A program made the translations under genes and the position numbers. The notes under the pieces are model-generated. The model saw nothing but the letters and a program-made list of their open reading frames with translations. It searched no databases and had not been told where the DNA came from. From NCBI GenBank assembly GCA_910577835.1, contig CAJTOU010000014.1, positions 3,328 through 67,327 on the forward strand: DNA of 64,000 nucleotides. The letters run 5' to 3'. The DNA comes from an uncultured Lachnospiraceae bacterium (GTDB lineage: Bacteria > Bacillota_A > Clostridia > Lachnospirales > Lachnospiraceae). Position 1 is the stretch's first letter. Each line of letters begins with the position of its first letter. Below, piece after piece: positions 8,647 through 16,606 of this stretch.

Positions 8647-10317
8647 ATGCTGTTGAACTTGCATGTAAAAAACCTTGCGCTTATTAAAGAGGCAGAGGTG
8701 GATTTTCATGAGGGATTGAATATTATGACAGGAGAAACCGGAGCAGGAAAGTCGATTATTATCGGTTCTGTCAATATTGCACTTGGCGGAAAGATATCCA
8801 AGGATATTATAAGAAACGGAGCCGATTATGCGCTGGTGGAGCTGGTGTTTGAGACAAAATCAGATGAGGCGCGTCGGTTTTTTGAGGAAAATGACCTTCC
8901 ATGGGAGGATGGACAGGTCATTATTTCCAGAAAATTAACGAATACAAAAAATGTGATTAAGGTAAACGGAGAAACAGTACCAGTAAGTATACTTCGGGAG
9001 CTGGCTTCTCTGTTGATGGATATTCATGGACAGCATGACAATGAGTCGCTTTTAAAGACTTCGAAACATCTTTCTATGATTGACGAGTATGGCGGGGGAG
9101 AGGTGGCAGCTTTGAAAAAACAGATTTCAGATTCGTTTTATGAGTATCGAAAAATAAAGGAAAAGTGCGCTTCGTTTACCGGGGATGAAGAAGAGAGAAG
9201 AAGAGAAATTTCGTTTCTTGAGTTTGAGGTGAAGGAAATTGAAGAAGCGGAATTAAAATCCGGTGAAGATGAGGAGCTGGAGGAAGAGTATAAGAGGATG
9301 TCAAATGCAGAGAAAATCACCACAAGTCTTGGAGAGGCTTATGAGCTGATAGACGGCGAAGATGGCAGTGTACGGGAGTTGATAGGAAGAGCTGTAAAAA
9401 ATATCGGGGATTTATTGTCATATGATGAAAGAATAGAGGAGCTGTATCAGGCAGTTTCTGATATTGAGGCTCTGTGTACGGATTTTACAAGAGAACTGGC
9501 CGATTATATGGAGGATACGGCTTTTGATGGGGAAAGGTTTGAATATATTGAGAAAAGGCTGGATTTTATCAATCGACTGAAGCTGAAATATGGGAAAAGT
9601 ATGGAGGAAATTCAGAAGCATAAAGAGGAAGCTCAGAAGAAGCTGGAATTTTATGAGAATTATGAAGAGGAGAAGGAAAAGGCGTTTGCAAAGCTTCAAG
9701 AAGTTGAAAAAGAGCTTGGAAAATTGTGTGACGGGCTTACAGAGATTCGGAAAAGGGCTGGAGAGGCGATTCGAAAGAATATTATAAAGGCTTTGAAGGA
9801 TTTGAATTTTCTGGAGGTGCAGTTTGATGTGGAGTTTAAGAAAAATGAAGGATTTACTGCAAATGGGAATGACAATGTGCAGTTTTTGATATCAACAAAT
9901 CCAGGAGAGGTGTTAAAGCCGCTGTCCAAGGTAGCGTCAGGAGGCGAACTGTCAAGAATTATGCTTGGGTTTAAGAGTTTGCTTGCGGGAAAGGATAATG
10001 TGGAGACACTGATTTTTGATGAGATTGATACAGGGATTAGCGGAAGAACGGCGCAGATGGTGTCAGAGAAGCTGAAGGAGATTAGTAAAAAGCATCAGGT
10101 GATTTGTATAACACATTTGCCACAGATTGCGTCGATGGCGGATAGCCATTATCTGATTGAAAAGACGGTGATAGAGGGGAAGACGGTGACACGTATAGGG
10201 GAAATTACAGAAGAGAGGTCCGTGGAAGAGATTGCAAGGATGCTTGGAGGGGCCAAGATAACTGAAACAGTAATGGAAAGTGCGAGAGAAATGAAGAAGA
10301 TGGCAGGGGAGATGTGA
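8647..10317 (+). CDS. recN: DNA repair protein RecN
   Basis: A 556-residue SMC-like ATPase for double-strand-break repair. Walker A is GETGAGKSIIIGSVNIALGG, the central part (about residues 150-380) is a charged coiled coil, and the C-terminal half has the signature VASGGELSRIMLGFKSLL and Walker B TLIFDEIDTGISGRTA. GGAGG precedes the ATG. The C-terminal portion shows slightly higher GC in third positions, not enough to suggest transfer. Confidence 0.96.
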   Translation: MLLNLHVKNLALIKEAEVDFHEGLNIMTGETGAGKSIIIGSVNIALGGKISKDIIRNGADYALVELVFETKSDEARRFFEENDLPWEDGQVIISRKLTNTKNVIKVNGETVPVSILRELASLLMDIHGQHDNESLLKTSKHLSMIDEYGGGEVAALKKQISDSFYEYRKIKEKCASFTGDEEERRREISFLEFEVKEIEEAELKSGEDEELEEEYKRMSNAEKITTSLGEAYELIDGEDGSVRELIGRAVKNIGDLLSYDERIEELYQAVSDIEALCTDFTRELADYMEDTAFDGERFEYIEKRLDFINRLKLKYGKSMEEIQKHKEEAQKKLEFYENYEEEKEKAFAKLQEVEKELGKLCDGLTEIRKRAGEAIRKNIIKALKDLNFLEVQFDVEFKKNEGFTANGNDNVQFLISTNPGEVLKPLSKVASGGELSRIMLGFKSLLAGKDNVETLIFDEIDTGISGRTAQMVSEKLKEISKKHQVICITHLPQIASMADSHYLIEKTVIEGKTVTRIGEITEERSVEEIARMLGGAKITETVMESAREMKKMAGEM

Positions 10318-10407
10318 AAAAAATAGTTGAAAAAAAACTGGATTTATGATAAAGTTCTAAGGTATAACAATAAACCTATGAATTTTTCTGCTAAAGAAGG
10401 AGGACAA

Positions 10408-11802
10408 ATGATGGAAAATAAGACTATGATGGAGCTTGACCCTGCAATGAATACCCAGTTTGACGAACTGGTGAAATATTGTATGAATTCAGGCGCAATT
10501 GACCAGAATCTGTATATTGAATATGATGTTAAGCGTGGTCTTCGTGATTCATCAGGAAAAGGTGTACTTACGGGGCTTACGGAAATATCTGATGTCCTTT
10601 CATATAAGACAGAAAATGGAGTAAAGCTTCCTGCTGACGGACAGTTATATTTTCAGGGCTATAATGTAAAGGATTTAATTCAGGGAAATAAAGAACAGAG
10701 ATATTTATTTGAGGAAATTACTTATCTGCTTTTGTTTGGAGAGCTTCCAACAAAGGAGCAGTTTGAAAGCTTCTGCAATATACTGACACAGCTTCAGGAA
10801 TTATCAGGACAGTTTGTACGGGATGTTATTATGCGTTCTCCGACTGAGAATATTATGAATATGCTTCAGAAAAGTATTTTAACATTGTATTCTTACGATG
10901 AAAATCCAGAGGATATATCTGTACCAAATGTTTTAAGACAATCTTTACAGCTTATTGGCAAGATGCCATTAATTTCTGTTTATGCATATCAGTCTTACCG
11001 ACATTTTAAACTGGATGACAGTTTGATTATTATTAATCCGAATAAGGACTGTTCAACAGCAGAAAATATTTTGAGAATGTTAAGACCGGATGGTCAGTAT
11101 ACAGAACTTGAAGCAAAGGTTTTAGATGTGGCGCTGGTGCTTCATGCAGAGCATGGCGGAGGTAACAATTCTACCTTTACCAATCATGTGGTGACATCTT
11201 CGGGAACAGATACCTATTCTGCAGTAGCGGCATCTGTTGCTTCCTTAAAAGGACCAAAGCATGGTGGTGCAAATCTGAAGGTTCAACATATGATAGCAGA
11301 TATTAAGGAAAATGTCAGAAATTGGGAAGACGAGACAGAGCTTGCAGAATACTTGCAGAAAATTCTTGACAAAAAAACCTTTGATAAATCTGGTCTGATT
11401 TATGGAATGGGACATGCAGTCTATACACTTTCCGACCCAAGAGAAGTGATTTTAAAGGAATATGCAAGACGCCTTTCCGAAGAAAAAGGATTTACACGAG
11501 AGTTTGATTTGTATGCAAGAGTAGAAAATCTGGCTTCTGATTTGATTAAGAAAAACAGAAATACATTTAAGCCGGTTTGTGCAAATGTAGATTTTTACAG
11601 TGGATTTGTTTATTCTATGCTTGGAATACCAGAAGAATTGTTTACTCCTATTTTTGCAATTTCCCGTATTTCAGGATGGAGCGCACATCGTCTGGAAGAA
11701 CTGGTAAATAAAGGAAAAATTATCCGGCCAGCCTATCGTTATGTAGGTACTCATAAAGGATATAAAAAACTGGAAGAGAGAACCGCAGATATTTTAAATT
11801 AA
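10408..11802 (+). CDS. Citrate synthase
   Basis: A 464-residue citrate synthase that condenses oxaloacetate and acetyl-CoA. The catalytic region LHAEHGGGNNSTFTNHVV contains an active-site His; SLKGPKHGGAN and YGMGHAVYTLSDPR are the other family blocks, with catalytic Asp in the C-terminal half. AAGGAGGAC precedes ATG 10408; the frame is open 27 codons further but that start has no ribosome site. Its location between recN and spoIVB is unusual, since those genes are normally neighbours. Probably supplies 2-oxoglutarate through a partial TCA branch. Confidence 0.93.
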   Translation: MMENKTMMELDPAMNTQFDELVKYCMNSGAIDQNLYIEYDVKRGLRDSSGKGVLTGLTEISDVLSYKTENGVKLPADGQLYFQGYNVKDLIQGNKEQRYLFEEITYLLLFGELPTKEQFESFCNILTQLQELSGQFVRDVIMRSPTENIMNMLQKSILTLYSYDENPEDISVPNVLRQSLQLIGKMPLISVYAYQSYRHFKLDDSLIIINPNKDCSTAENILRMLRPDGQYTELEAKVLDVALVLHAEHGGGNNSTFTNHVVTSSGTDTYSAVAASVASLKGPKHGGANLKVQHMIADIKENVRNWEDETELAEYLQKILDKKTFDKSGLIYGMGHAVYTLSDPREVILKEYARRLSEEKGFTREFDLYARVENLASDLIKKNRNTFKPVCANVDFYSGFVYSMLGIPEELFTPIFAISRISGWSAHRLEELVNKGKIIRPAYRYVGTHKGYKKLEERTADILN

Positions 11803-11880
11803 AAATAAATTTACAGCTTTTAGAATTGTTGTATAAATTTTTTATAATATAAAAAAAGAAAGAATAGTTTTTCGGCAGAC

Positions 11881-11981
11881 AAATTGCAGGAAATATTTTA
11901 TTAAGGTCAGCATAGATAGTCTTGTATGATAAGTAATCAGTACAGATAATGACATCTTAATAGATATATTTCCTGCAATTT
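11881..11981 (+). ncRNA. Candidate structured RNA or long hairpin, citrate synthase-spoIVB gap
   Basis: Within the 392-bp gap 11803-12194, a perfect 16-bp inverted repeat (11881-11896 with 11966-11981) encloses 69 nt. Just inside it, TATTAAG (11897-11903 region) pairs with CTTAATA, lengthening the stem. The 3' side runs into TATTGTTTTTGC. It could be a bidirectional terminator of unusual length, a small RNA or a protein-binding site. No known riboswitch class is recognised. The rest of the gap is AT-rich with no coding potential seen. Confidence 0.4.
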
Positions 11982-12153
11982 ATTGTTTTTGCACTTGTAT
12001 AAATAAATATTTTATAAAGTGTAAAAAGAATTTGTAAAATTATCTGCGGATGATAAATTGTAAATATTAAAACAGAAAAATATTAAAACAAGAAAATATC
12101 AAAAACAGTTATTTTTAGGAAAAATGAGGCAGATTAATTTTTGTAAATTCATC

Positions 12154-12160
12154 CATACTA
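12154..12160 (+). promoter_or_regulatory. Possible sporulation-sigma -10 element upstream of spoIVB
   Basis: CATACTA fits the sigma-G -10 pattern (CATnnTA) and lies 35 bp before the spoIVB start. A convincing -35 element at the expected distance was not found. In Bacillus subtilis spoIVB is transcribed by sigma-F and sigma-G, so the site is plausible but weak. Confidence 0.3.
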
Positions 12161-12194
12161 CTATTAAATGATTAAATTTAATGGAGGCAAAAGG

Positions 12195-13340
12195 ATGAAC
12201 AGAAAGCTTATATACCAGAGAATACTTGTGCTTTTTCTGGCTGTCGGAATTATATCTTCTGTATATGTTATGGACAGATACGGAATAAAGGAAACATCTG
12301 AGAACAGGCAGACCGAAAGTTCGCGGGAGAATAACAGAGCTGTGGGAAGAACAGCGGAAAATGGAAATATTGTTTCTGCCAATATAACAGATGAGCCTCT
12401 AGTATATCCATGCGGTTTTCAGGTAGGAATTTATCTGGAAACAAACGGAGTAATGATTATAGGAACAGATGAGGTGGAGGGACAGGACGGGCTGAATCAT
12501 AATCCGGCACTGAATAAGGTAAAAGCAGGAGACTATATTACAAAGGTAAACGATATTGATGTAAGCTCTAAAAATCAGCTTATGTTTTTGGTAAATAAAT
12601 ATGGCGACGAAGATATTATTCTTACAATATACCGAAACGGAAAGTATATACAGGTCAGAATAAAGCCTGTGCAGACAGGAGAAAATCAATATAAAATGGG
12701 AATGTGGGTACGCGATGATACACAGGGAATCGGAACAATGACTTATTTGACAGGAGATGGAAATTATGCCGCTCTGGGACATGGAATCAGTGATATTGAT
12801 ACAGGAGAGCTTCTGGACAGCGAGGGAGGAATTCTTTATCAGGCAAATGTATGGGGAATTAAAAAGGGAGAAGCCGGAAGTCCGGGAGCTTTATATGGAA
12901 TGATTTCTTATGAAGATAATAAAATACTTGGAAGTATTTCAGAAAATACTTCCATTGGAATTTACGGTTCAGTAAATGAGCAGGAGGAAATTATAAAAAT
13001 GATTGAGAAGTATCATCTAGAGCCTGTGGAAATGGCTGGACATCAGGAGATTGAAACTGGAAAGGCATATATTCGTTCTTTTGTGTCGGGTGAAGTCTGT
13101 GATTATGAAGTGGAAATACAGAAAATAAATGAAAACAGCAGTAAAAATAAAGGAATTGTATTGAAAGTGACAGATGAAAGGCTTCTCAGTCTGACAAACG
13201 GCATTGTACAGGGAATGAGCGGAACACCGATTCTTCAGAATGGAAAGTTGATTGGCGCTGTTACGCATGTGTTTGTAAATGATTCTACAATGGGATATGG
13301 TATTTTTGCAGATATTATGATGGAAGAAACCCAAAATTAA
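12195..13340 (+). CDS. spoIVB: SpoIVB signalling serine peptidase
   Basis: A 381-residue S55-family protease with an N-terminal membrane anchor (about residues 7-25), a PDZ domain (about 85-165) and the peptidase domain. The family block AALGHGISDIDTG holds the catalytic His (about H196) and GIVQGMSGTPILQNGKLIGA the catalytic Ser (about S342). SpoIVB is secreted from the forespore and triggers SpoIVFB to release sigma-K. The motifs are intact. GGAGG precedes ATG 12195. The usual order spoIVB-spo0A is kept. Confidence 0.95.
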   Translation: MNRKLIYQRILVLFLAVGIISSVYVMDRYGIKETSENRQTESSRENNRAVGRTAENGNIVSANITDEPLVYPCGFQVGIYLETNGVMIIGTDEVEGQDGLNHNPALNKVKAGDYITKVNDIDVSSKNQLMFLVNKYGDEDIILTIYRNGKYIQVRIKPVQTGENQYKMGMWVRDDTQGIGTMTYLTGDGNYAALGHGISDIDTGELLDSEGGILYQANVWGIKKGEAGSPGALYGMISYEDNKILGSISENTSIGIYGSVNEQEEIIKMIEKYHLEPVEMAGHQEIETGKAYIRSFVSGEVCDYEVEIQKINENSSKNKGIVLKVTDERLLSLTNGIVQGMSGTPILQNGKLIGAVTHVFVNDSTMGYGIFADIMMEETQN

Positions 13341-13419
13341 AAAATTTGTCTAAAAAGAAAATTTTACCTTTTCTTTACACAGCTTTTACGAACATTCTAT
13401 CTAATAATTCTACAATATT

Positions 13420-13426
13420 TTTCGAA
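13420..13426 (+). promoter_or_regulatory. Weak 0A-box-like heptamer upstream of spo0A
   Basis: TTTCGAA differs at one position from the Spo0A-binding heptamer TGTCGAA and lies about 53 bp before the spo0A start. A seven-base site with a mismatch is expected by chance in AT-rich DNA, so this is only a pointer to possible autoregulation. Confidence 0.2.
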
Positions 13427-13478
13427 GGAAAACGACAACAAGCAGAACAGGAAAATAAATTTTGTGGAGGTTATTAGA

Positions 13479-14108
13479 ATGAATGATAATGTTAGCATGC
13501 TGCAGGAGGATAATACAAAGATACTGAGTATACTTGATAAAATGTTGGATAATAATGAATGTATTAATTTTATCACTAAAATAAAATGTGGTGACCAAGT
13601 ATGTGAAATTATTAAAAAGGAACGAGCAGATAGATTTATTTTTGAAGTTATCATTCCAAAAGAAAATTACCTTCCGGCAGAAAAGAATATTCTGAAAATA
13701 GAATCAAATTACAGTGAGGAAGCGGATTATGAAGCGGACTTTGAGGAAAAGAAAAACAGAGGGCTCGAAAGCGAAGTTACTTCGATTATTCATGAGGTGG
13801 GAGTACCGGCGCATATCAAGGGCTATCATTATTTAAGAGATGCGATTATTATGTCTGTGAATGATATGGAAATGCTTGGAGCAGTGACGAAGATTCTTTA
13901 TCCTGCGATTGCCAAAAAGCATAATACCACATCGAGCAGAGTTGAACGTGCGATTCGTCATGCCATAGAAGTTGCGTGGAGCAGAGGAAGAATTGAAACC
14001 ATAGAAGATTTATTCGGATATACAATTAACGAAGGAAAAGGCAAACCTACAAATTCGGAATTTATTGCATTAATTGCGGATAAAATTAGATTGGGGAAAA
14101 TATCATAA
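13479..14108 (+). CDS. spo0A: Spo0A with degenerate, truncated receiver domain
   Basis: A 209-residue protein. Residues ~98-209 are an excellent Spo0A DNA-binding effector domain (IIHEVGVPAHIKGYHYLRDA, RVERAIRHAIEVAWSRGR, KPTNSEFIALIADKLR-like end). Residues 1-~75 align without gaps to the first half of a Spo0A receiver: the acidic pocket DDN reads EDN (E10-D11-N12), G38, D51 and P60 are kept, but the phospho-accepting Asp56 is Glu56 (FEVIIP). The segment that would carry the conserved Thr/Ser and Lys (positions ~84 and ~106) is missing, replaced by a short acidic linker. Normal Spo0A is about 260-275 residues. GGAGG precedes ATG 13479. It lies directly after spoIVB, so it is the resident gene rather than a paralogue. 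Control by phosphorelay looks lost; it may be constitutively active or differently controlled. Confidence 0.9.
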   Translation: MNDNVSMLQEDNTKILSILDKMLDNNECINFITKIKCGDQVCEIIKKERADRFIFEVIIPKENYLPAEKNILKIESNYSEEADYEADFEEKKNRGLESEVTSIIHEVGVPAHIKGYHYLRDAIIMSVNDMEMLGAVTKILYPAIAKKHNTTSSRVERAIRHAIEVAWSRGRIETIEDLFGYTINEGKGKPTNSEFIALIADKIRLGKIS

Positions 14109-14113
14109 AAGTC

Positions 14114-14142
14114 TTTTCATATTCTGAATTATGATGTATAAT
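14114..14142 (+). promoter_or_regulatory. Candidate sigma-A promoter of glgA
   Basis: TTTTCA (14114-14119) and TATAAT (14137-14142) are separated by 17 bp and lie 53 bp before the glgA start. The -35 is weak and the -10 is perfect. Confidence 0.45.
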
Positions 14143-14194
14143 GTAAGAAGATTTTCGTGTATTGCGGATAAATATATTATTATGGAGGAAACTT

Positions 14195-15640
14195 ATGAAG
14201 AAAATTTTATTTGTAGCTTCAGAATCAGTACCTTTTATTAAAACGGGAGGACTTGCCGATGTTGTGGGTTCTCTGCCGAAAAATTTCAACAAGGAGGAAT
14301 ATGACTGCAGAGTGATTCTTCCAAAATATCAGTGTATGAATCAAAAATATGTTGGTCAGTTGGAATATGTAACTCATTTTTATATGAATTTGGCATGGAG
14401 AAGTCAGTATGTTGGTGTCTTAAAGACAGAATTTGAAGGAATTACCTATTATTTTATTGACAATGAATATTATTTCAGCGGCTCCAAGCCATATGGCGAT
14501 GTGTGTTATGACCTTGAGAAGTTTGCGTTTTTCTCAAGAGCAGCGTTGTCCATACTTCCACTGATTGATTTCAGACCTGATATTATCCATTGTCATGACT
14601 GGCAGACAGGTTTGATTCCGGTATTTTTGAAGGATACTTTTGCGCAGGGACAGTTTTATCAGGGAATTAAGTCGATTATGACAATTCATAATCTGAAGTT
14701 TCAGGGTATATGGGATGCAAAGACAGTGAAGGATTTAGCTGGGCTTGCAGATTATTATTTCACGCCGGATAAGCTGCTTCATTATAAGGATGCAAACTTT
14801 TTAAAGGGTGGAATTGTATATGCTGATTATGTGACAACGGTAAGCAATACCTATGCAGAAGAGATTAAGACTCCGTTTTATGGGGAAACTCTGGATGGTC
14901 TGATGAGGGCAAGGAGTAATTGTCTGTTTGGTATTGTGAATGGTATTGATTATGATGCGTATAATCCTGAGACGGATACATATATTGCTCAGAATTATAA
15001 TATTAAGAACTTCAGAAAAGAGAAGATAAAGAATAAGAGAGCATTGCAGCAGCAGCTTGGACTAGAGCAGGATGACAGAAAATTTATGATAGGTCTTGTT
15101 TCTCGTCTGACCAGCCAGAAGGGACTGGATTTGATTCAGTGTGTGATGGATGAGCTTTGTTCTGACGGAGTACAGTTTATTGTGCTTGGAACTGGTGAGG
15201 AACAGTATGAGAATATGTTCCGGCATTATGACTGGAAGTATAATAACAGTGTGTCGGCGAATATTTATTATTCGGAAGAGCTGTCGCATAAGATTTATGC
15301 TTCATGTGATGCGTTTTTGATGCCATCACTGTTTGAGCCGTGTGGATTGTCGCAGCTTATGAGTTTGAGATATGGAACAGTGCCGATTGTCAGAGAGACT
15401 GGTGGACTGAAGGATACAGTGGAGCCGTATAATGAGTATGAGTCTAAGGGAACAGGGTTCTCATTTGCGAATTATAATGCACATGAGATGTTGAATACGA
15501 TTCGGTATGCGGAGCATGTGTATTATAATAAGAAGAGAGAGTGGAATAAGATTATTGACAGGGGAATGGAAGCGGATTTCTCGTGGAATAGTTCGGCAAA
15601 GCAGTATGAGGAGTTGTATTCAAGGCTGCTTGGATGGTAG
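14195..15640 (+). CDS. glgA: Glycogen (starch) synthase
   Basis: A 481-residue GT5 glucosyltransferase that extends alpha-1,4-glucan from ADP-glucose. The N-terminal ADP-glucose loop is KTGGLADVVGSLPK; the C-terminal GT-B half has LVSRLTSQKGLDL and the active-site block PSLFEPCGLSQLMSLRYG. Full length. GGAGG lies before ATG 14195; the frame opens 11 codons earlier without a site. No other glycogen gene is adjacent. It sits just after spo0A and ends at a strong hairpin. Confidence 0.94.
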   Translation: MKKILFVASESVPFIKTGGLADVVGSLPKNFNKEEYDCRVILPKYQCMNQKYVGQLEYVTHFYMNLAWRSQYVGVLKTEFEGITYYFIDNEYYFSGSKPYGDVCYDLEKFAFFSRAALSILPLIDFRPDIIHCHDWQTGLIPVFLKDTFAQGQFYQGIKSIMTIHNLKFQGIWDAKTVKDLAGLADYYFTPDKLLHYKDANFLKGGIVYADYVTTVSNTYAEEIKTPFYGETLDGLMRARSNCLFGIVNGIDYDAYNPETDTYIAQNYNIKNFRKEKIKNKRALQQQLGLEQDDRKFMIGLVSRLTSQKGLDLIQCVMDELCSDGVQFIVLGTGEEQYENMFRHYDWKYNNSVSANIYYSEELSHKIYASCDAFLMPSLFEPCGLSQLMSLRYGTVPIVRETGGLKDTVEPYNEYESKGTGFSFANYNAHEMLNTIRYAEHVYYNKKREWNKIIDRGMEADFSWNSSAKQYEELYSRLLGW

Positions 15641-15701
15641 AATAGGAAGAATGGAAAAGGGATTTGCAGGTATAGGATTAGGGTAGGGTAAAAGAAAGGA
15701 A

Positions 15702-15748
15702 AACCCCGTGTCAGAGTTTGGGAAGGACTTTGAGGCGGGTTTTTTTTG
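15702..15748 (+). terminator. Intrinsic terminator of glgA
   Basis: A GC-rich stem (about 15704-15717 pairing with 15727-15739, a few mismatches) is followed by a run of eight T. It lies 60 bp after the glgA stop. Confidence 0.8.
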
Positions 15749-15774
15749 AAAAGGTTGGGGAAAGGACGCAGGGG

Positions 15775-16000
15775 AAGGAGAAGTAAACTATTTTCAGTCC
15801 GTTTCATGACCTTGAAAATTCTAAGTTTTCGGAATTTTGCTAAAGGCATTTTTGACAGAGAGATAACTCGCTGGGTGGGTTTTGCAGGATTTTAGGCTGT
15901 GTTGCTCAGACAATCTCTCTGCCAAAAATAACGCAAAATTTCGGAAACTAAGAATTTTTAAAGGTCATTCCACAAGACTGAAAATAGTTTACTTCTCCTT
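15775..16000. repeat. 226-bp long palindromic element
   Basis: The outer arms 15775-15799 and 15976-16000 are perfect 25-bp inverted repeats. Inside them 15805-15840 pairs with 15933-15968 with about six mismatches, and about 15850-15864 pairs with 15912-15926. Only about 47 nt in the centre (15865-15911) are unpaired. It contains no convincing open frame and no obvious target-site duplication. It resembles a MITE-like or REP-like element and would form a very long RNA hairpin if transcribed. It occupies most of the 380-bp gap between glgA and the unknown minus-strand gene. Confidence 0.8.
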
Positions 16001-16020
16001 CTTCTGCTGTGATTTATTTT

Positions 16021-16539
16021 TTATAGGTGGTTGGTTTTTTGTTTTAAAAAAGTGTTTTTAAATTCTTGGAATATGGTGGTGTGATGCTTTTTTTGGAAGG
16101 GTTTTATGTATATTTTCCAATATTGTTTTAGGGATTTTTTGGAGTTGGCGAGGAGAACTCCATATAACCCCTGAAGTATATCGGTAATATCGTAGGATAT
16201 TTGATAGTGTTGGGTTTGTAGGCTGATTTTTAAAAATTTTAGAGCTTTTATTATGAATAGTGTTATTTCGCTGGAGCAGCGAAGGTCTTTCTGGTCAGGG
16301 CGGTTGGAAATGAGGTGTGTTTTCCACTCTGGCATGAGATTGGATATTGCTTTGTATAGCTCAAGGTTGGTAAGGTTTTGGGTTATTGACTGGATAATGA
16401 TATCTGTGATTTGTTCGTTATTTTGGTTTTCAATATCAAAGCGCATCCAGATAAATATTCTTTCCAGATTCTTCCATTTTGATTGTTCCATTTTGATTGT
16501 TCCATTTTGATTGTTTTCTTTTTGTTGATTTATTTTCAT
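16021..16539 (-). CDS. Hypothetical protein, possibly phase-variable start
   Basis: A 172-residue basic, largely helical protein with no signal peptide or membrane segment. I do not recognise the family; the middle portion (LTNLELYKAISNLMPEWKTH, then RPDQKDLRCSSEITLFIIKAL) looks like a real folded domain rather than noise. No good ribosome site precedes ATG 16539. The first codons run through three exact 14-bp repeats, each containing an ATG on this strand in a different frame; the in-frame one is Met17. The gene lies beside the 226-bp palindrome and downstream of rqcH on the same strand. Function unknown. Confidence 0.55.
   Translation of the reverse strand: MKINQQKENNQNGTIKMEQSKWKNLERIFIWMRFDIENQNNEQITDIIIQSITQNLTNLELYKAISNLMPEWKTHLISNRPDQKDLRCSSEITLFIIKALKFLKISLQTQHYQISYDITDILQGLYGVLLANSKKSLKQYWKIYIKPFQKKHHTTIFQEFKNTFLKQKTNHL
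16472..16513. repeat. Three exact 14-bp tandem repeats inside a gene start
   Basis: The unit TTCCATTTTGATTG occurs at 16472-16485, 16486-16499 and 16500-16513, with a degenerate copy near 16542-16555. Because 14 is not a multiple of three, gain or loss of one unit would shift the reading frame of the overlapping minus-strand gene if translation starts upstream. Confidence 0.9.
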
Positions 16540-16606
16540 TGTTTCATTTTGATTATTTTATTTTACTTGATTTATTCTGATTGCTAGTTTTTATTTTATG
16601 ATTGAT

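Noticed and set aside
12195..13340. Inactivated SpoIVB, as might be expected beside a changed Spo0A
   Set aside because: Catalytic His and Ser blocks, PDZ domain and membrane anchor are all present, with a good ribosome site.
15775..16000. Insertion sequence
   Set aside because: No transposase frame and no target-site duplication visible; treated as a palindromic repeat only.
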